From Pseudoneurospora amorphoporcata (taxonomy: Eukaryota > Ascomycota > Sordariomycetes > Sordariales > Sordariaceae), in contig MU859066.1 of the NCBI GenBank assembly GCA_033297205.1, positions 1-64,000 of the forward strand: DNA of 64,000 bases, read 5' to 3'. The translations under genes and the position numbers were made by a program. This document shows, piece by piece, positions 34,806-45,362 of this stretch; the first letter of the stretch is position 1; each line of letters begins with the position of its first letter. The notes below the pieces were generated by a model that was given only the letters and a program-made list of their open reading frames with translations, did not search any database and was not told where the DNA came from.

Positions 34806-36279
34806 CTGCGGGCGCTAACAATAAGGTACCACGTGTGGACTGGTGTGTATTCTAGTGTAAATTGACACTTGGTAGTAGTGATGTATGTTATGGGCAAGTA
34901 AAGAGGTAGAGGTAGGGAGGGATAGGTAGGTCATGTGAAAAACAGTGATCCGGCTGTGAAACCGCCAGGCTGTCAGTCCATAAAGCGCATCTACCATTCA
35001 GCTCACGCGGCGTTGCTTCACTGCTGTCTCAGTGTCCCTTGTCGTTATCAATGATTGAGCCTGATGAGATGCTGCCGACAGCCTCATGAATTGTCGATTG
35101 CATTCGGTGTATGCAAGCCAAGTTCGGTTTGAAGACCTGGGGCCGGGGTCTCTTTGACGGGACGGTGTTGGAAACATTACCTCGTACCGACGATACGGAA
35201 CTGCGTACCTATGTTGAGTCCCCTAGGTACCCTCGCACGTGCTATGCTAGGTACATCACCGTGTCTCTCCCAACTACCTTACCCGAACCTTATGCGTACC
35301 TTATGTACACACAGTTGTCTACCAGTACCTGCCTCCAAATACCTGGCGCTAGTGTGTCCGCCTACCATCGCAGAGGGCGTTCGACTCCTTTGGTAACTAC
35401 CTAGTTTTATATCGCGGAAGGGCGACGATAGAAAGACGACTGTTGGCTTTTGACCGGCACTCTGCCAACGCGAATGTTTCAATTCCAGCCCAATGGAGAG
35501 CAATACATGGCGTGCTGACGTTACAGCCCGAGAAACACGCCCGATGTATTTACGTAACTTTCAAGTACCTTCCCTCCTACCCCTACAGGCGGCAGGTACC
35601 TTTTTAACGTACAATTACGATGAAGCCCCACCCCACTTGCGCATCCCCGTCGTCACCCGCGCGCAACAAGGTACCTAGGTCTAGCTTTCTATTAAGCAAC
35701 CGGAATTGCATCCACGCATCTTCAATCGTCCATTCAAACGCGTCGGCAGCACGATTCGCACGTCAATAGTACACGACCGGATCGGATAACGTCTTGAATT
35801 TCCAGCAGCCCCTTTTTTTTTCTTCCTGGGATCGTGGATTTAAGCGGCAATCTGTGAAATCTCGAGCACTTCAACCCGTCCAGCTGCTGCTCACCCCAAC
35901 ATGCGCAACGGGAGCAGAGCACAACCTACAGCCATTTATTTGTTCGTGTCCGCCAGCCACCACCACCATCCACCTCTACGGAAACAACCCACCAACTCTC
36001 GCATGCGATAGAGATGGCTCTTTCTCCAACCTTCTGGTGACTTCAAGCGACCCTCAACTCGGAAGAGCGGCCGTAATTTCACAACAGACTACCTTCTACT
36101 TGCTCGCCGCCCTTCACCTCACATTACCGAACTTGCGTCAAACCCCTCCCATCTTTGCGCCAGTCGCGTCAGGTCGCACCCTCGATCCGGATTCGCGGCT
36201 AGTGGCTCATAACCACGGTCTCTTTTATATCCCGCGCGCTTGGGGATACTGACGAGATACTCAACATCGCATTTGCAAC
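34806..36279. other. Divergent promoter region upstream of the membrane protein gene
   Basis: A 1.47-kb region without a supportable gene. It is dense in GGTACC/CCTAGGTA-type palindromes (about 35220-35350 and 35590-35685). The last 400 bases are pyrimidine-rich, like a fungal promoter and 5' leader. Confidence 0.5.
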
Positions 36280-39200
36280 ATGGAACGCAGCGCTTCGGAG
36301 GGGGTCGATGTTCTGGCCAGCCGGGCGAACGGCCGCTTCACCTCTTCTCGTACTGGAAGCACCCCCTCACGACGGTCGAGCTTGTGGTCCCTCTCAAGAT
36401 CCAAATCCAAGGACGACCATGGAGCCTCCGGTCGAGGCGACGCTGCCGAATCCCGTCCTGCTAGCTCTGGGTCATCCGACTCGAAGCACGCCTCGTCCGC
36501 CATCACAAGAATTCCACGACCAACCCAGCAGCAACGGCCCTCGCAAACACGCACCCCATACACTCTCACTGACGCCTACAAACAAGTTGAAGCTGAGGAG
36601 GCTGCCCAGAATACCCCAAGTCCGGCCCCTCGGACGTGGCGTACTCGCAGTAGCTCTTCCACCAGGAACAAATTGCACAAACCCCCCCCCACAACTTTCA
36701 GTCGCCAGGTGTCCGGCTCAGGGCGTGGAGAACCCTTCATGCCAGCCAGTAGCCCAGGTGCGCTTTCGATTCAAAGCGATGTCTCTGATAGTGACATAGA
36801 CGAGAAGCTGCGTCAGCACGCCATGGCACAGGCAGAGGCAGAAAGGCCAGCCCCACGCGCCAACAGTATCCTATCACGGTCGAAATTTAGGAGTCTCGCC
36901 GAGATGGGTAAAGGTCTGGCTCGTAAGACGAGTCGGAGCAGCCTTGACTCTCGCAGCAACTGGCTTTCCCGCCGCCTCTCGGGTGTCCGACACGATGCTA
37001 GCAGCGGCATTTCGACACACGAATCTCCCAGCTGGGAACAGATTGGTGACTCTGCCCTTCTTCAGGCATCTACCGTCACGCCGGCTGAGCCCGTCACGAG
37101 ACCCGCCACGGTGCCGCCTAAACACGGTGCCCACTGGACCAAGAACTCCGAGAAGAACGCGGAAGAGGATGTAGCCGTCGATGATTCCCAGACTTTTGAC
37201 GGCCCTTTCCCAAACCTGATGCGCAGCAATCCTAAAATTGACGAGATTCGACTTTTAGAGATGGAGGCAGCTTCCATGTTTCCCGACGAGGAGACAGGAT
37301 CAGGAACACGGTCAAATCAACTGACCAGGGGCCGCGAATTGAGCCGCACGAACGCTAAAATTGAGGAGTTGCGCGCACAAGAAAGTAGAAGCCTGCTTCG
37401 AAAGATCCCAATCGTTTCGAAGTTGGATGGCATTAGCGAGTATGATCCAGAGCACCCGTCTCGACCCCGCTCCTCAGAAATTGGTCGAAAACCGAGCAAA
37501 GATTCTTCCCGGACGAGCGCATCTAGTGAGAGACTGCGCATGTCAGATGCTTTCAGCAAGCTCCCGGTACGGAGAAGCATGTCAAGCGGCAGGAGCCAGC
37601 CGCGAGATGGAGACGTGCGAGTGGCGCCAGAGGAAGCCCCTACACCGGCATTTGACATAGGGGCACCCGCTGTTGCTCCTCAGGGTCAAAATGACGTTGA
37701 TAACAACGTGGTGGAATCCACTCGTGATAAAGATAACCAGGAAAGGGCTGGTCCTGCTCGTCGTAATTCACATGGCGAGCGACACTCGGAAGAACGGGAT
37801 CGTCAGCTCCAGGTAAGTGGGGACAACCCACCAACGGGAGCGGCTCCCCTAAAGGGCGAGTACCAGTCTGGTAATCAAGGTCGAGCATTGAAAGGTGCAT
37901 TCAGGAACAAGAGTCTCGACAGCGCTAAAGGCGACGTCAGGCCGAGTGTCGGTTTCACTGGATTGCGCCGAGATCCGTCAGTTGATTCAGCGTTAGGCTC
38001 CAGGTCAAACCCAGCACAGTCGGAGTCCGATCCCACGGAACGCATTTACGGCGAAATGAGCTTGTTCGCGCCGATGGAAAATCAATCCGAAAGGGGCTCC
38101 CAGCGTGCACTATCTCCGGACTTGGATGAAGACGAGGAATATGAAACACCGGGCGAGACGCCCAAGCCGAACAGAGGCGAAACTGCGAGACAGTCTCTTC
38201 CAACCGCGCGCGTCTCTACCGGACCCACGACAACGATCAAGACTGAAGATATTGGGGAACCGTCACGTTTCGCAACGGTCAAACCCATGGATGATCATTT
38301 AGGCAGCGAAAGCACCCAAGGTCCTGACGGTGCCACGCATAGCAGAGCCTCTTCGCGTGCCCGTGGTCGGAAACGAAGTATGTCGCCTCGGAAGATAAAG
38401 CACACTCTTTCTGCTAGGGGTGACAGAACGCGTGACCGTGCATCATTGGTTCGACCGCATCGACGCTCCAAATCGCTTTCACAGTTACGTCTTCCCTTGG
38501 CCAACTCGGCCAACCCACCAACTGTGAGGGACGATCTATTTGAAATTCATCGAACCAATCACATTGAGGATTCCACCCTCGACGACCTAGCTGATCTACT
38601 CGAATCGAAGGACAATGTTCGTGGTCCGGCGCATTCAGCCAATGTCGTTCCCAAGGCTGGTTCCAGGAACAAAACCATGGACGGAGAAAACGAAATAGAG
38701 GTTTACAAAAGAATGAGTGAGTCGCTCAAGACAGGCCTCCTCGGAATCCGAACCGCGAAGCAGGGGATTGAACGTCTGGAAACATCCGTTTTTAATGCGG
38801 ATGCAAAGGATCCTGGTCACCAACACAATGGAGATGCCAACTCAGTGTGCTCTGCCTGTCAAGATGACTCCTCTGTTGGGCACACTAAAGTGACTTATGT
38901 TCACTTGCCGCTTCCCCAGTTGTATCAACGACAGCCCAGGTTCAAATTCACCTTGCTTGGGCTGATGCTGCTCCTTGTAACGTTGTGGTACATTGGAGAA
39001 TCGACCATGTGCTCCAAGTACTGCAAACCGCAATACTGCTATCCTGGCAAACCCTGTAACTGGTCCCCTGATGATCCGGTATGGGGATACTCGATTCCGG
39101 TCAAGCTTGACCAATGGGTTACAGGAGGGAGGGGGAAAGTTTTTGCCAACCAGGCTACGCTGGACATTACGGACTGGATTGCCGACATGTGGGATGCTGC

Positions 39201-39342
39201 CAATGGCATCGACATCACCAAGGTCGATACGTCTAACTACACGTGGGAGCAAAAACGACAGCATCGCAGAAGGCTCATGAACAAGGGGCTGGTCAGACCC
39301 TCGAGAGAGCGAAAGCGTGGCAAGGCCAGACGCGTTAGCTAA
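36280..39342 (+). CDS. Long disordered, single-pass membrane protein of unknown function
   Basis: An intronless protein of 1020 aa. I do not recognise a named family. Residues 1 to about 780 are Ser/Arg/Pro-rich and probably disordered, with many RS/SR dipeptides (SRRSSLWSLSRSKSK) and repeated short motifs such as KIDEIRLLEMEA and KIEELRAQESRS (about residues 320-370). A short predicted helix (VYKRMSESLKTGLLGIRTAKQG) precedes one hydrophobic segment, FTLLGLMLLLVTLWYIG, at about residues 889-905. The remaining about 112 residues look folded: a Cys-rich patch CSKYCKPQYCYPGKPCNW, then DDPVWGYSIPVKLDQW, a helix with DITDWIADMWDAANGID and a basic tail. The topology suggests a large cytosolic or nuclear N-terminal region and a compact lumenal or extracellular C-terminal domain, perhaps disulphide-bonded. 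The start ATG follows a long CT-rich leader. Confidence 0.8.
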   Translation: MERSASEGVDVLASRANGRFTSSRTGSTPSRRSSLWSLSRSKSKDDHGASGRGDAAESRPASSGSSDSKHASSAITRIPRPTQQQRPSQTRTPYTLTDAYKQVEAEEAAQNTPSPAPRTWRTRSSSSTRNKLHKPPPTTFSRQVSGSGRGEPFMPASSPGALSIQSDVSDSDIDEKLRQHAMAQAEAERPAPRANSILSRSKFRSLAEMGKGLARKTSRSSLDSRSNWLSRRLSGVRHDASSGISTHESPSWEQIGDSALLQASTVTPAEPVTRPATVPPKHGAHWTKNSEKNAEEDVAVDDSQTFDGPFPNLMRSNPKIDEIRLLEMEAASMFPDEETGSGTRSNQLTRGRELSRTNAKIEELRAQESRSLLRKIPIVSKLDGISEYDPEHPSRPRSSEIGRKPSKDSSRTSASSERLRMSDAFSKLPVRRSMSSGRSQPRDGDVRVAPEEAPTPAFDIGAPAVAPQGQNDVDNNVVESTRDKDNQERAGPARRNSHGERHSEERDRQLQVSGDNPPTGAAPLKGEYQSGNQGRALKGAFRNKSLDSAKGDVRPSVGFTGLRRDPSVDSALGSRSNPAQSESDPTERIYGEMSLFAPMENQSERGSQRALSPDLDEDEEYETPGETPKPNRGETARQSLPTARVSTGPTTTIKTEDIGEPSRFATVKPMDDHLGSESTQGPDGATHSRASSRARGRKRSMSPRKIKHTLSARGDRTRDRASLVRPHRRSKSLSQLRLPLANSANPPTVRDDLFEIHRTNHIEDSTLDDLADLLESKDNVRGPAHSANVVPKAGSRNKTMDGENEIEVYKRMSESLKTGLLGIRTAKQGIERLETSVFNADAKDPGHQHNGDANSVCSACQDDSSVGHTKVTYVHLPLPQLYQRQPRFKFTLLGLMLLLVTLWYIGESTMCSKYCKPQYCYPGKPCNWSPDDPVWGYSIPVKLDQWVTGGRGKVFANQATLDITDWIADMWDAANGIDITKVDTSNYTWEQKRQHRRRLMNKGLVRPSRERKRGKARRVS

Positions 39343-40049
39343 GGTGTTGTGACGATATTGGGAAAGTGTTGACAGAAGAGATCAGAGGAAGGTTGGTAAA
39401 TTCAACCTAAGAGTGTTTTACCAAGCTACCTGAATTATTTGCTATCAGGTCCTCAACCGTACGAGGTCGTGTGGAATAAGCTTGCTGGCCGATCAAGGCT
39501 TTAACCTCCCCTCGAGGTATATAGAGATTATTGTGCATCGCGGAGGACACGCACGAGGAGAACTCGTTTTAGGCAGTCAGTGAGTTACTGATCTACTTTA
39601 TTGAACGGGTTCTGATGCTACGCCACTAGAGGTAGGTGCTGGTCAGGATTTAACGTGTTATGATGATATGAGTAATGTAGCGTTTTTTCTCCTTGATTTG
39701 CTATTCGAATGCATTCAACTTCTTGCTATGTTGGTTTTCATGGCTCTCATCTTTGCAAACAGCCTGGAGATGTCGTATTGCTTGGAAGATAGCTCCTAGT
39801 GAATGATACACTGGGTATATAGCAATTCTGTACGGTACGATGCTGCACGGAAGTGGGTAACTAATGAAACTGAGAAGGATAATAATCTACCAGAATATCT
39901 ACCGCTCGCTGTGCTAGACCAACCCTGAAATCGTGACACAGGGACCTGGAAGAAGAAAAAAAACCCTTTGGAAAATGTAGTAAACCGCTGGACAGTGGAC
40001 GCCTGACTGCCTCTTCTCCAATCTCCTCAATGGCAAAACCGCGCGGGTA
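39343..40049. other. Convergent spacer
   Basis: A 707-bp stretch between two stop codons. It is AT-richer than the neighbouring genes. No coding frame or repeat was recognised. Confidence 0.5.
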
Positions 40050-41408
40050 TCATTGCGATTGGATTGCATTTTCGTGGGCGCTCTTGAGCTTCTTCGATTG
40101 CAGTCTTGCGTAATACGCATCGCTGTATTTCCTGAAAGCCAGTTTGCCTATGTCCTCCCAGTTTTCCTCCACAAAGGCCCGCGTCTTATCCTTGTCGTAG
40201 AAGCCTTCGTCATCCCGGAGTGATATCTTGGGTCGCAGGTTGTACTCAGTGCTGTCCTCCATAACTATCTTCTTGATAGCACTCAGCAGGCTGCCTCTAA
40301 ATTGGGGGTCGAGATCATTTGGAATTGCCGACTTTATCAGGTTCTTCACTGCCTCGGGCTCCCTCTTCAACCGCCAGTCCTTGAGTTGCGCCCAGTAAAT
40401 TGGCTCGACGTTGAAGGTCCGGAATGCTTCATCTCGAACGCGCACTCGAAGGTCACTGGTGTCGGACACGCCTTTCTGGTGTTGCAGCTCGAACCGGCCA
40501 TCGGCTCGGACGCGAGGAAGGAAGTCTTCGACCCATTTCCGCAAGATAGGACGGGCCTTCATGTTCCTTTTCGTTGTACTGTTGTCCTGAGAAGGATCAG
40601 GTGAAGATTCGTGGACGGTGAAAAAGCGGCAGGTAGCGATGTAGCTGAACATGGCGTCAACCGTAGGAAACGGCTCGGACCAGTATCCTTCCACCTGCAT
40701 CCCGAGAAAGTGCAGTACTTCAACTGGATCGGTAGTCAGGAGCACCCTGGCCTTTTTTCGGTCCAGCTTCTCAATCTCAGGAATCCGGAGGCAGAGGCCT
40801 TCATCGTCAGCTGTCAGACCAAACGGCCGGATTATGGAACCTAAGAGAGTCCAGGCATCGCCATGTGCGCTCTTGAAAAGTGCCTGGCCACCAACAGGAC
40901 ATTGTCAGTGCTTCTCTCGTATCATAGGTGCTTTCAATTTTCGTCATCAAAGCCGGGGTTCTGAGGTCAAACGTACCCAAAACATCTGGTCCATACTCTT
41001 ACAGATGCTGATGTCGACCTGGAAATAGCGCTGCGTGGAGTCCTTCTCCTCTCCGAGCTGTGAATCTTCCTTGGGCCAGGGGATAGCAAGGTGCATCGAA
41101 TTCGTATATGGGTTGACGATGAAGCGCTCCGCGTTCAAGGCTGCCTTGATATCAGCCGCAAGCTCCTCCACTCCTCTGGGAACATCGTGTTGGGGAGATG
41201 TTGGAAAGACGAGGCGGGTCTCCATAGCCACGAGAATGTCGAGGTCTCCATAGTCCTTCTTCTCTGGGCCCTCAATGGGTGAGGCGACACACAGGAACAT
41301 AGTGCGTAGGGCAGCGTGACATGCGGCTTTGACTTGGTGATAGATATAGGGCGGCATGCGTGGAGTGTGTAGAGGGTCGTCCCCCGAGGAGAATATTGAG
41401 CCACCCAT
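40050..41408 (-). CDS. Predicted nucleotidyltransferase-fold protein, function unknown
   Basis: The exons on the minus strand are 41408-40977 and 40883-40050, giving 421 aa. I do not recognise a named family. The N-terminal half has the acidic pattern of the nucleotidyltransferase superfamily: KDYGDLDILVA (about residues 54-64, two Asp separated by one residue in front of a hydrophobic strand), followed about 70 residues later by RYFQVDISIC, which could provide the third carboxylate. After the intron come WALFKSAHGDAWTLLGSIIRPFGL and LLTTDPVEVLHFLGM, probably a helical domain. The C terminus is Lys/Arg-rich and helical. The start at 41408 (MGGSIFSSGDD) was chosen; the frame is open further 5' but that part looks non-coding. 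Catalytic function is inference only. Confidence 0.7.
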
Positions 41409-42403
41409 TTCGCGATGACGTAAGCTGTTCGATAGTGAATACTGAGGATAATTAGAAATTGCTGAGCAAGTAAACGATGGGTCTGCAGAGAGCCTGTTGA
41501 ATAGTAAATCGATCAGCAAGATATTCGAAGTTCAACATACGATTCAACGTGTATGTGAATCGACACAAGTGAAGCGCAAACCTACCGGGGTTTCCTTCAT
41601 CCAAAACATAATAAGACCAAAAGTGCCAGAGAGTAAAGATTGAATTAACTTGATTGGCTTTGGTCGGTGACGGGTGCAACTAAAGCAAGTAGAGGTTCAA
41701 AATGGAGGCTGAACGGTGCCCGTTTGCCCAGGTTGAAACCTGGTCGACAACCATCCCGCCTTCGCCTTCCTCATCGTTCTTATAGCCATTTTTGAGTCTC
41801 AGGGCAGGTTCAATAAATATCGGAACTTTAGACTCGTCGACCCTGCCATCAGATCCCCGAAAACCGGTTGCAAGACAATTGCCAGAAAGTGAGATGATAA
41901 CCACCACAAGATAGTCGTGAAGTATATAATGGTGATGGTTTGTTTCCATCGCTAGTCTATTCTCCTAACCCATGTATGTATGCACTATGCAAAGGTTCTG
42001 TGGATTGTCGCTGTTCGCTGTCACCATGGCAGTACCCAGCACCTCCGTATGTCAAAAGCTCCCTGCGAGCGCTGCGGGCCACCTGCAGTACAGGCCTCAC
42101 GCAGTTTAACTCCCCCAATACCGACCAAAACCCCATAAACGTGCAGGAACAACATTCATCACCAAATATTTCTTTTATGATTTGTACCCAAGTCACTCCA
42201 CAACAACCATTCCTCTTTTTGAAGACCGACTCACCAATCTCACTCTCGCGCCTCAACGAGTACAGTCGCTCTCACTACTCAGTCACTCACTCGCTCAAAG
42301 TAAAGTCAGTCTGGCACCCTACCCACCAAACACTTGATATTTCCCGATTCAACTGCTGACACCTCTCCCAGCCGAGTTTCATCACACCAATCGCTCGACA
42401 ACC
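41409..42403. other. Divergent promoter region upstream of LSM6
   Basis: About 1 kb between the nucleotidyltransferase-like gene and LSM6. Short frames on both strands have no domain. The last 250 bases are CT/CA-rich, like a 5' leader. Confidence 0.5.
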
Positions 42404-42842
42404 ATGGAGAACGGAGCCACGTCCCAGGGTGAGGGCAAGGACCCCTCGGGTTTCCTGAGCGAAATCATCGGCAACCCCGTCACTGTCAAGCTGAACTCCG
42501 GCGTCGTCTACAAGGGTCAGTGAGAGCTTTCAACCCTCGGTCGGCACTTGCTGTCAAATCACTGTTTTCTCCCCCAAACTCTTCTCTCTCGGCAGACACA
42601 TGCGGAACTTAACTAACAGGACGCCTGGGATGGGGGCATTGGGTGGTAAAGGTGAGCTGCAATCTGTCGATGGCTACATGAACATTGCCCTGGAAAAAAC
42701 AGAGGAGTACATCAACGGTGTGAAGAGGCGGAGCTACGGTGATGCGTTTATTCGCGGCAACAACGGTGCGCTCCCTCTTCCTCCCCGTGTTGGCAGATCA
42801 TCGTCTAACTTTTCTGCAGTCATGTATATCTCCGCGGACTAA
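42404..42842 (+). CDS. LSM6: U6 snRNA-associated Sm-like protein LSm6
   Basis: Ring subunit of the Lsm2-8 (U6 snRNP, splicing) and Lsm1-7 (mRNA decapping and decay) complexes. The exons are 42404-42515, 42652-42765 and 42820-42842, giving 82 aa. The Sm1 motif is DPSGFLSEIIGNPVTVKLNSGVVYKGELQSVDGYMN, completed across intron 1. The Sm2 motif GDAFIRGNNVMYIS is completed across intron 2, with the last exon coding for only VMYISAD. Intron 1 is 136 nt with an AACTAAC branch site about 40 nt before its acceptor; intron 2 is 54 nt. The gene is too short and split to show up as a single open frame. Confidence 0.95.
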
Positions 42843-43409
42843 GGCAGTCATTTGATGGTGCAGTTTGCGAGAGGATGAAGCTGTGGTGGGTTATGGGCAA
42901 GCATTCATTGATGTACAGGACAAGGAAAGACACGTGCTCGAATTTCGGCCGGTTCATAACTTTTGCTATCCTTCGTGGTTAGGTCAACAAAATAAACCGA
43001 TCAACCTCAAATTCATAACGACTGCTCAACATTGAGGCCACATTTGCGATCACATCACCAAGTGTTCACTGGGGCAGCTGCGTTAGGGAAAGAAGCTTTG
43101 GTCATTAGGGAACCTGTGTATTACTCTGCCTGTCTGAATAACTACCAACGAAGCTCATCATCTTCAACTCGCTAAGCCTGTTCCTCATTAAAATCCCCCA
43201 ATTATTCCCAGCTGCAATGTCAACAAGCAGAAAACGATGCCAACGATGCTTATCCGTGTTTCATTCATAGCTGTGCTCCAAACCAACCAAACCAGGGCGC
43301 CATACCAATGCAATGCTGAAGTGAATGCTCCGTCACCATGCAACTCACCGGCTCTCCTTCCGGGAACTCTTCCGAAGAGTGTGTAGTAGAAAAAGCCGGC
43401 CCATCGCGC
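42843..43409. other. Convergent spacer between LSM6 and the small heat-shock gene
   Basis: A 567-bp spacer of 3'-flanking sequence. Nothing recognised. Confidence 0.5.
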
Positions 43410-44096
43410 TTAGTTGATAGCAATGCGAATGGTTTCGTGCTTCTTGGCCTTGGGAACCGTGACGCTGAGGATGCCGTTGTTAAGAGAGGCACTGACTGCG
43501 TTTTGGTCGACACGGCCGGGGAAGCTGAAGGTCCGCGAGAACTCGCCAACGGAGCGCTCAGAGACCCAGTACTTTTCGGCAGGCGCCTTTGGCTTCTCCT
43601 CGGTCTGGGGTGCGCTTGGGCGTTGGGCGACCTGCTGGTTGTTCTGGTTGTTGGCGCCGGTAGCAGTGGTGGCAACCGAGCGGTTGTCCTCGTCGACGTC
43701 ATCCTCAACAGTAGCGTGGTGAGCAGCAGGGCTATGCGGCTCGCCCTTCTCGGTGAGGTGGCCGGCAACCTGTGCGGGAGGGGTGCCGGCCGTATAGTTG
43801 CGCTCAACACGGCCCCGGATCACAATGGTCTGGGGGTCGGTAAACTCGATCTGAACGTTCTCTCGATCAATGCCGGGAAGCTCGCCGTGCAGCTCGTATG
43901 TCTGCTCGGTTTCGCGGACATCAAACTTGGGGCTGAAGGTGCGGGCGGGCTGAGTATGACGACGGCTGCCGGTCTCTGGGGTGCTGCCTTGAACCTCGCG
44001 AGTGTAGGTGTCAAAGTCATCGAGGAGGCGGAAGAGGTTGGTGAAGCTGGGGTCAGAGCCGTAGGAGCCGTAGAAGCCACGAGGGAAGAGCGCCAT
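43410..44096 (-). CDS. hsp30: Small heat-shock protein, Hsp30/Hsp20 family
   Basis: ATP-independent chaperone that holds unfolding proteins. It is intronless with 228 aa. The N terminus is aromatic and Phe/Tyr/Ser-rich (MALFPRGFYGSYGSDPSFTNLFRLLDDFD). The alpha-crystallin domain starts at FSPKFDVRETEQTYELHGELPGI and includes VQIEFTDPQTIVIRGR. It is interrupted by an about 70-residue charged insert (HLTEKGEPHS to PQTEEKPKAPAEK), as in Hsp30 of filamentous ascomycetes. It then resumes with YWVSERSVGEFSRTFSFPG, and LNNGILSVTVPK gives the conserved end. The start at 44094-44096 is well placed behind a long leader. Upstream heat-shock elements and a TATA box are listed separately, consistent with stress induction. 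Confidence 0.93.
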   Translation of the reverse strand: MALFPRGFYGSYGSDPSFTNLFRLLDDFDTYTREVQGSTPETGSRRHTQPARTFSPKFDVRETEQTYELHGELPGIDRENVQIEFTDPQTIVIRGRVERNYTAGTPPAQVAGHLTEKGEPHSPAAHHATVEDDVDEDNRSVATTATGANNQNNQQVAQRPSAPQTEEKPKAPAEKYWVSERSVGEFSRTFSFPGRVDQNAVSASLNNGILSVTVPKAKKHETIRIAIN

Positions 44097-44313
44097 TTTG
44101 AATTTGGGTGTGTAGAGTGGTGAAGAGCTTTTGTGCGTTGTTGTGTTTTGAGGTTGACGATGCTGCACTGAGCGGATGCTGAGTGTAGTAGATGACGGTT
44201 GAGAGCGTTGAGGGTGTTGAGGGCGTTGAGAGTGATGATTGCTTTGCTAGCTTGATGATCTTGATCTGCTGAAGAGAAAACGACGATACGAGGAGGGAGA
44301 CATCTCAACAAGA

Positions 44314-44438
44314 TTTATACTCGAGTGGGAGCATTGTTTGCTTCCCGTCTTACCTTGTGATGCTCTCATTCTCCTACCTTCGCGAAGGATGAAGAACGTA
44401 GAAGGAGCATTTGGAACAGACACCAGGTCATTCTAGAA
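44314..44438 (-). promoter_or_regulatory. Heat-shock promoter: TATA box and two heat-shock elements
   Basis: On the minus strand upstream of the small heat-shock gene there is a TATAAA (44314-44319), about 220 bp before the start codon. Farther upstream are two perfect TTCnnGAA units: TTCGCGAA at 44379-44386, flanked by further GAA triplets, and TTCTAGAA at 44431-44438. These match the heat-shock factor binding consensus. Function is inferred from sequence and from position. Confidence 0.6.
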
Positions 44439-45062
44439 TAGACACAGTGATTCACTAGATTTCACTGATGACGATCGTCAAAGAAGGTGCAGCGTAGGCA
44501 GCAAACTGCTTGACAAATGAGGCTACAGTATTCCTGCGTGCGAGAATGTGCGAGGCCAATCGCACGCCTTCGGGAGCAGGCTAGAAAGTTCCACACCGCA
44601 CCGCACCTGCTCTCGGAAACCGTAGTTTGCCATGGTGAAAATGGTATTCTGCCGTGGCAAACCCTCCAAATCTGAGCCGCGATGACATCACCAAGAGAGC
44701 TCTCAAAATCGTCGTTTTGCTCGTAGCCTATTCGAATTTGCATGTTCTCCTCACCAGGCTCGCTTTATAAGATGAGCTTCAAGAAGTTCTGTTCTGTGTT
44801 GGAGGTCTAATGTTGTTGAGGTTTGAGGGTTGATTTTGTCAACAGATCTATCTCCCTCGTCGCTGACACGAGCTGATTGGCGGAGCGAAGACTGGTTATG
44901 TTCGGTGGTCCGTGGGCTGCTGGACTTTGGTGCGAAAAGGGCGGTTTGCCATGCATGGCAGACTACTGTACCGATTTCGCACCTGCTTTGCTCACTTTGC
45001 GTGCCCGTGCACGAACCAACAGGAGGCTGCAATTTCAGTCTTGGAAATTTCACGCCAAGGTA
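44439..45062. other. Spacer with TTTGCCA palindromes
   Basis: No gene can be supported. It holds a near-perfect inverted repeat (GTTTGCCATGG 44625-44635 with CCGTGGCAAAC 44652-44662, one mismatch) and a palindrome TGCCATGCATGGCA at 44947-44960; the two share the TTTGCCATG core. The right end is the TA duplicated by the pogo-type element. Confidence 0.55.
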
Positions 45063-45133
45063 CTCGTCAGGCCTACAAAATCGGCGGCTGACTAGCGGGA
45101 AACCCCCTAGTCAGGGACATTAATTCGTACCCG
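45063..45133 (+). repeat. Left terminal inverted repeat of the pogo-type element (71 bp)
   Basis: It begins CTCGTCAGGCCTACAAAATC, and all 71 bases are the exact reverse complement of 48441-48511. Just inside, the 16-mer GGACATTAATTCGTAC occurs twice in tandem (45115-45130 and 45133-45148); the right end carries it once. Confidence 0.92.
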
Positions 45134-45362
45134 GACATTAATTCGTACTGAGCAAGGTACTTCCCTAACCCGCATTTTAACTCGCAAATAAAAGTCCTAC
45201 ACTCGGAGCTAATAATATTTTATAATAATATATTGATATTTCTTAGTCGCATACGAAATTGCTGACACGACCAGCATATGCACCAATACGTAAAGTTATT
45301 ATTATTTGCACATACATAGATCTGATACCATAGAGTATTTGCACAGCACTTATACCCCCTTA

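Noticed and set aside
34453..34821. Minus-strand 122-codon frame next to the acetyltransferase-like gene
   Set aside because: It overlaps the proposed first exon and the 344-nt intron of that gene in other frames and shows no domain.
32968..41408. Possible secondary-metabolite cluster around the acetyltransferase-like gene
   Set aside because: Neighbours are a mitoribosomal protein, an unrelated membrane protein and a nucleotidyltransferase-like protein; no synthase, P450, transporter or regulator is present.
44462..45053. Two minus-strand frames (93 and 100 codons) between hsp30 and the transposon
   Set aside because: No domain or splice support; they lie in the upstream region of hsp30 and over TTTGCCATG palindromes.
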